A stretch of 10,455 nucleotides of DNA, from the NCBI RefSeq assembly GCF_049608145.1, contig NZ_JBMYXF010000072.1, positions 1 to 10,455 on the forward strand. The letters run 5' to 3'. The position numbers and the translations under genes are program-made. How positions within the stretch are numbered: position 1 is the first letter of the stretch; every line of letters begins with the position of its first letter. Positions 7,801-10,455 of the stretch are shown piece by piece. This DNA comes from Halocynthiibacter sp049608145. GTDB lineage: Bacteria > Pseudomonadota > Alphaproteobacteria > Rhodobacterales > Rhodobacteraceae. The notes under the pieces are model-generated. The model made no database searches. It saw only the letters and a list, made by a program, of their open reading frames with translations, and was not told where the DNA came from.

Positions 7801-8559
7801 CCAAAGCAGCAGGTATCCGGCATTATACCAGTCTGCGGATTCAGGCACGTCGGTCTGTTCACCCCAAGTCATTGGGGAGGCAGGTGGAAGGTCACAATAC
7901 CAGTCATAGAACGACATGCAGACGCCGCCCAGCAGGGACAGGTAGCGAGAACCAGCTGCATAGCTGACCATAGACATCGCAGGAATTGGCGAGAAGCCAA
8001 AGACGCGGTCAGGGCCGTATGTTTTCACGGTATAAGCGTTGGCGGCGGCGATGATTTCGGTGCTTTCATCCCAAGTCGCGCGCACAAAGCCGCCTTTACC
8101 ACGGGTTTTCACGTAGGACGCGCGCAGTACCGGATCTTCCTGAAGGGCTTTCCAAGCCGCAGCGGGTTCCATGTTTTTGCGCATACGACGCCAAGCTTTC
8201 ATCAGCTTGCCGCGGATCAGCGGGTTTTTCACCCGGTTCGCAGAATAGAGATACCAGGAATAGCTGGCCCCACGGGCACAGCCACGCGGTTCGTGGTTCG
8301 GCAGATCAGGACGTGTGCGCGGATAATCGGTTTGCTGGGTTTCCCAGGTTACGATGCCGGATTTTACGTAAATCTTCCAGGAGCATGAGCCGGTACAGTT
8401 CACACCGTGTGTTGAGCGGACAACTTTGTCATGACGCCAGCGGTTGCGGTAAACATCTTCCCAGGCGCGGTCTTCATTCGTGGTCTGACCATGCTTGTTG
8501 GAAAAGGTATCCAGTTGCTTTGACTGGAAGAAATTTAGACGGTCGAGCAGGTGGCTCAT
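4818..8559 (-). CDS. narG: Respiratory nitrate reductase alpha subunit (interrupted by 10 N)
   Basis: Catalytic subunit that reduces nitrate to nitrite at a Mo-bis-MGD centre in the cytoplasm, bound to NarH and anchored by NarI. The N-terminal part (8559 to 6669) carries the FS0 cluster ligands H51, C55, C59 and C94 (HGVNCTGSC and GCARG) and the molybdenum ligand D223 in SFYDWYCDLP, equivalent to E. coli Asp222. The C-terminal part (6658 to 4818) carries the LIDYN-RAERMGWLPSAPQ region, the WYEKDDLNTSDMHPFIHP segment and the closing GGYAH/YGTVGSNRDEFVV cofactor-binding region. The two parts are in different frames only because of 10 N at 6659-6668. If the flanks overlap by cgc, the junction reads Leu-Ser-Pro-Thr in frame and the protein is 1242 residues (E. 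coli 1247). There is no cleavable signal peptide. The ATG at 8557-8559 has AAGGAGA 7 nt upstream. The gene is probably intact in the organism. Confidence 0.96.
4829..4833 (-). promoter_or_regulatory. narH ribosome binding site inside the end of narG
   Basis: GGAGG on the minus strand, 7 nt before the narH ATG, embedded in the last codons of narG. Together with the ATGA overlap it indicates coupled synthesis of the alpha and beta subunits, which assemble one to one. Confidence 0.85.
6659..6668. other. Assembly gap of 10 N within narG
   Basis: Ten undetermined bases in the middle of narG. As written, the gap shifts the reading frame by one. The minus-strand flanks end in tcgc and begin with cgcc; collapsing the shared cgc restores the frame and gives the residues and spacing expected in the family, so little or nothing appears to be missing. 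Confidence 0.95.
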
Positions 8560-8566
8560 CTCATAT

Positions 8567-8573
8567 TCTCCTT
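8567..8573 (-). promoter_or_regulatory. narG ribosome binding site
   Basis: AAGGAGA on the minus strand, 7 nt before the narG ATG. Another ATG lies between it and the start (complement 8562-8564) but it runs into TGA after one codon, so the start at 8559 stands. Confidence 0.8.
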
Positions 8574-8584
8574 AAGTTTGCTGG

Positions 8585-8620
8585 CCCGCCCCGCATTGCA
8601 CGGGAATGCGACGGGGCGGG
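8585..8620 (-). repeat. GC-rich stem-loop upstream of narG (bulged)
   Basis: Arms cccgcccc (8585-8592) and ggggcggg (8613-8620), extended inward by gcatt (8593-8597) pairing with aatgc (8605-8609), with a 3-nt bulge (8610-8612) and a 7-nt loop. A second ggggcgggc (8618-8626) could pair with the same left arm, giving two alternative folds. On the minus strand it sits 11 nt before the narG ribosome binding site and is not followed by a U-tract. Confidence 0.6.
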
Positions 8621-8636
8621 GCGGGCTGGCTCAGGC

Positions 8637-8653
8637 CCGGCCAGGGTGGCCGG
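8637..8653 (-). repeat. Stem-loop just downstream of narK
   Basis: A perfect 7-bp inverted repeat (ccggcca 8637-8643, tggccgg 8647-8653) around a three-base loop, 17 nt after the narK stop on the minus strand. It is the first of two consecutive hairpins in the 111-nt narK-narG gap. There is no U-tract, so mRNA 3'-end protection or processing of the narK part is more likely than termination. Confidence 0.6.
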
Positions 8654-8670
8654 AACTGAAGTTTTGGAAA

Positions 8671-10278
8671 TCAAGGGTTCTTGATGTAAGCGCCTGGGCG
8701 CAGGTAGAACCACCAGTTGATCAGGATGCAGACGCCGTAGAAGACTGCAAAACCGTACAAGGCGTATTCAGGTGTCGCGGCTTTGATCTGTTCACCAAAC
8801 ACTTTGGGGATGATGAATGCGCCATAAGCAGCCACCGCAGCAGTCCAGCCAAGAACAGGACCAGCTTGTTCTTTGTTGAAGGCCACAGCGATTGTGCGGA
8901 AGGTGGATCCGTTGCCGATACCTGTTGCTGCGAAGAGGATCAGGAACAAGATCATGAAGGGGAAGAAGAATTCTTCCGGGGTTGCGGAAACGTAAGCTTG
9001 CTTCAGGAAGTAAGCCACACCCAGGGCAGAGCCAACCATCACGATGGAAATCCACTGTGTCACGCGTGCGCCACCCAGTTTATCCGCAATCATGCCACCA
9101 ACAGGGCGGATCAACGCGCCGATAAATGGGCCCATCCAGGCAAACATCAGGGCACTTGGGCCGTTCGGGTTGGCCAGATCGTGGGTCATTACGCCGTCAA
9201 CTTCGATGTGCTGGAAGCCAAACACAACTTTGATCGCCAGCGCAAAAGTCGCCGCATAACCGATGAAGGAACCAAAGGTCATGGTGTAGATGACAGTCAT
9301 CGCCCATGTGTGTTTGTTGCCAAAGATCTTATATTGACGTGACAGGTTTTGGCCGACTTGACCTGGGATCATCTTCAGCAGGAACACAGTCAGCGCAATT
9401 ACGATAGGCAGAACGATCCATTTGGACACCATAAAGCCAGATCCGCCAACTTTCGCAGGTAACATCAGCCACAGACCGAAAGCCGCAGTCAGGAAACCCA
9501 CCAGCAACATGCCGGTAATGGTGCCAAATGCGCCAGCAGGGGATGGGATGTCAGGGGAGACATGTTCATCACGGATGTTGTTCATGCCCCACCAGCCAGC
9601 GAATGCCAGCGGTACAAGGAACAAGAGCCAAACAAAACCAGCGTTCTGAATGTAAGTCTCAGTGCCCGCAGGGATTTTACCGATCAATGTGCCGGATGTG
9701 TTCACCAGCTCACGGCCTTCGCCACCGAACAGACCAAAGGTCATCACAAGTGGGATCAGGATCTGCATGGTGGTCACACCAAAGTTGCCCAGACCCGCGT
9801 TCATGCCCAAGGAATAACCCTGCATGCGCTTGGGAAAGAAGAAACTGATGTTAGACATGGAGGATGAGAAGTTACCGCCACCGATACCAGACAGAAACGC
9901 CAGAACCTGGAATTTCCACAGTGGAGTGTTCGGGTCTTGCAGATAGTAACCCGCGCCAATGGCTGGGATCATCAGAAGGGCGGTGGTGAAGAAAATAGTG
10001 TTCCGACCACCCGCGATACGCACAAAGAATGTGGATGGAATACGCAGGGTCGCACCGGTCAGACCGGCAATCGCGCCGAGTGTGAACAGGTCAGATTTCT
10101 CAAAGCCGAAACCAAGGTTGATCATCTGAACGGTGATGATGCCCCAGTACAGCCAGACAGCAAAGCCGCAGAGCAGTGATGGAATGGAGATCCAGAGGTT
10201 GCGGTTCGCAATCGCCTTCCCTTCATTCTGCCAGAAGGTTTCGTCTTCTGGTGTATAGTTTCTAAGATCTTGTCCCAA
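8671..10278 (-). CDS. narK: Nitrate/nitrite transporter NarK (NarK2-like, major facilitator family)
   Basis: Inner-membrane transporter of 535 residues, longer than E. coli NarK (463), that brings nitrate to the cytoplasmic active site and most likely exchanges it for nitrite. Seen: FAVWLYW in the first membrane segment; the substrate-binding arginines R79 (TLRIPSTF) and R391 (ALIRPVGG), equivalent to R89 and R305 of E. coli NarK; the nitrate-signature regions GIGGGNFSSSMSNISFFFPK (131-150) and ATGIGNGSTFRTIAVAF (451-467). About twelve hydrophobic segments, with hydrophilic stretches near 183-210 and 232-250. The start is TTG (10276-10278): GAGGAGG lies 7 nt upstream, and a TGA in the same frame 15 nt upstream excludes any earlier start. 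It precedes narG by 111 nt. NarK2-like is my judgement from overall similarity and from the likely second transporter gene upstream. Confidence 0.95.
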   Translation of the reverse strand: MGQDLRNYTPEDETFWQNEGKAIANRNLWISIPSLLCGFAVWLYWGIITVQMINLGFGFEKSDLFTLGAIAGLTGATLRIPSTFFVRIAGGRNTIFFTTALLMIPAIGAGYYLQDPNTPLWKFQVLAFLSGIGGGNFSSSMSNISFFFPKRMQGYSLGMNAGLGNFGVTTMQILIPLVMTFGLFGGEGRELVNTSGTLIGKIPAGTETYIQNAGFVWLLFLVPLAFAGWWGMNNIRDEHVSPDIPSPAGAFGTITGMLLVGFLTAAFGLWLMLPAKVGGSGFMVSKWIVLPIVIALTVFLLKMIPGQVGQNLSRQYKIFGNKHTWAMTVIYTMTFGSFIGYAATFALAIKVVFGFQHIEVDGVMTHDLANPNGPSALMFAWMGPFIGALIRPVGGMIADKLGGARVTQWISIVMVGSALGVAYFLKQAYVSATPEEFFFPFMILFLILFAATGIGNGSTFRTIAVAFNKEQAGPVLGWTAAVAAYGAFIIPKVFGEQIKAATPEYALYGFAVFYGVCILINWWFYLRPGAYIKNP

Positions 10279-10285
10279 TTTGGTT

Positions 10286-10292
10286 CCTCCTC
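10286..10292 (-). promoter_or_regulatory. narK ribosome binding site forcing a TTG start
   Basis: GAGGAGG on the minus strand, a near-perfect anti-SD match, 7 nt before the TTG at 10276-10278. An ATG overlapping this site (complement 10292-10294) opens a short frame that soon reaches a stop. Strong site plus weak start codon. Confidence 0.8.
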
Positions 10293-10306
10293 ATTGTGAG
10301 GGTTGC

Positions 10307-10327
10307 GGCGGGCCCGGATGACCCGCC
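10307..10327 (-). repeat. Short stem-loop between the upstream gene and narK
   Basis: Arms ggcggg (10307-10312) and cccgcc (10322-10327), 6 bp with a 9-nt loop, 11 nt after the upstream stop codon and 14 nt before the narK ribosome binding site. No U-tract follows. It is the weakest of the operon's intercistronic hairpins. Confidence 0.4.
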
Positions 10328-10338
10328 TGTGAGTGTTG

Positions 10339-10455
10339 TTATGCTTTGTTGTCAGGGTGTGTGCGGTTGTATTCCTCAACAATCGCCACGGATCGTGCCA
10401 GGGCTTCATTTGCCTGATCTGCGTGCAGCTGAAGTCCATCAATGCTGGCTTTTTC
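10339..10455 (-). CDS. C-terminal 38 residues of an upstream gene, possibly narK1
   Basis: An open minus-strand frame enters from the right edge and ends with TAA (10339-10341), 60 nt before the narK start. The visible tail is hydrophilic, begins EKASIDGLQLHADQANEALA and ends YNRTHPDNKA; it looks like one amphipathic helix and holds no membrane segment. It is too short to identify alone. Because narK is the second of two transporter genes (narK1-narK2) or the second half of a NarK1-NarK2 fusion in several denitrifiers, the most likely identity is a NarK1-type nitrate/proton symporter whose cytoplasmic tail is seen here. A regulator or another gene cannot be excluded. The same-strand arrangement and short gap suggest it belongs to the operon, so the operon promoter is outside this window. 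Confidence 0.6.
   Translation of the reverse strand, partial: EKASIDGLQLHADQANEALARSVAIVEEYNRTHPDNKA

Noticed and set aside
4818..8559. narG as a frameshifted pseudogene or two separate genes
   Set aside because: The only break is the 10-N run; the frame is restored by a natural overlap of the flanks, and all catalytic and cluster-binding residues are present on either side.
8585..8653. The narK-narG hairpins as a rho-independent terminator
   Set aside because: Neither stem is followed by a U-rich run on the minus strand, and narG would then need its own promoter, for which nothing convincing is seen in the remaining few bases.
8670..8685. atcaa-N6-ttgat at the narK end, resembling an FNR/Anr-type box
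   Set aside because: The half-sites are inverted relative to the FNR consensus TTGAT-N4-ATCAA, the spacer is 6 instead of 4, and it lies inside the narK coding end. No genuine FNR or NNR box was found in any intergenic gap; the operon promoter is outside the window.
1..10455. CRISPR arrays, tRNA/rRNA genes, insertion sequences, riboswitches
   Set aside because: No regularly spaced repeats, no cloverleaf or rRNA segments, no transposase and no terminal inverted repeats were seen; almost every base is within a recognised gene or a gap of about 110 nt or less.

Overview
This window is one almost complete respiratory nitrate reductase operon on the minus strand, flanked by two partial genes. Read in the direction of transcription (right to left) it holds: the last 38 codons of an unidentified gene at the right edge (probably a first nitrate transporter), narK, narG, narH, narJ, narI, a cytoplasmic parvulin-type prolyl isomerase, and a DUF2478-family protein. 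At the far left, the C-terminal end of an Atm1/HMT-type ABC exporter runs the opposite way. The two converging units meet at a 13-bp-stem terminator at about 352-385.

The organism looks like a GC-moderate to GC-rich alphaproteobacterium, probably of the Rhodobacterales/Roseobacter type. This is inferred from the DUF2478 gene, the Atm1-like neighbour and overall protein similarity as I remember it; there is no 16S or other marker in the window. The order (transporter)-narK-G-H-J-I-ppi is also the order in Pseudomonas aeruginosa (narK1K2GHJI, then a PpiC-type gene), so the arrangement itself is not proof of lineage.

How the parts work together: NarK moves nitrate in and nitrite out. NarG (Mo-bisMGD and an FS0 [4Fe-4S] cluster) reduces nitrate at the cytoplasmic face. 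NarH (three [4Fe-4S] and one [3Fe-4S]) relays electrons from NarI, the di-haem b quinol oxidase in the membrane. NarJ is the assembly chaperone for NarGH. All cofactor ligands checked in NarG, NarH and NarI are present, so the enzyme looks functional. narG/narH and narH/narJ overlap by ATGA and the narI ribosome binding site overlaps the narJ stop codon, indicating translational coupling. The three wider intercistronic gaps (before narK, narK-narG, ppi-DUF2478) each carry GC-rich stem-loops without a U-tract.

Two sequence-quality issues matter. A run of 10 N at 6659-6668 inside narG breaks the frame, but the flanks join in frame if they overlap by cgc, giving a normal 1242-residue NarG, so the gap is probably an assembly artefact. 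The first ~47 bases of the window do not encode the ABC signature region that should precede the ABC fragment. I see no undescribed multi-gene system. The least understood element is the DUF2478 gene closing the operon.
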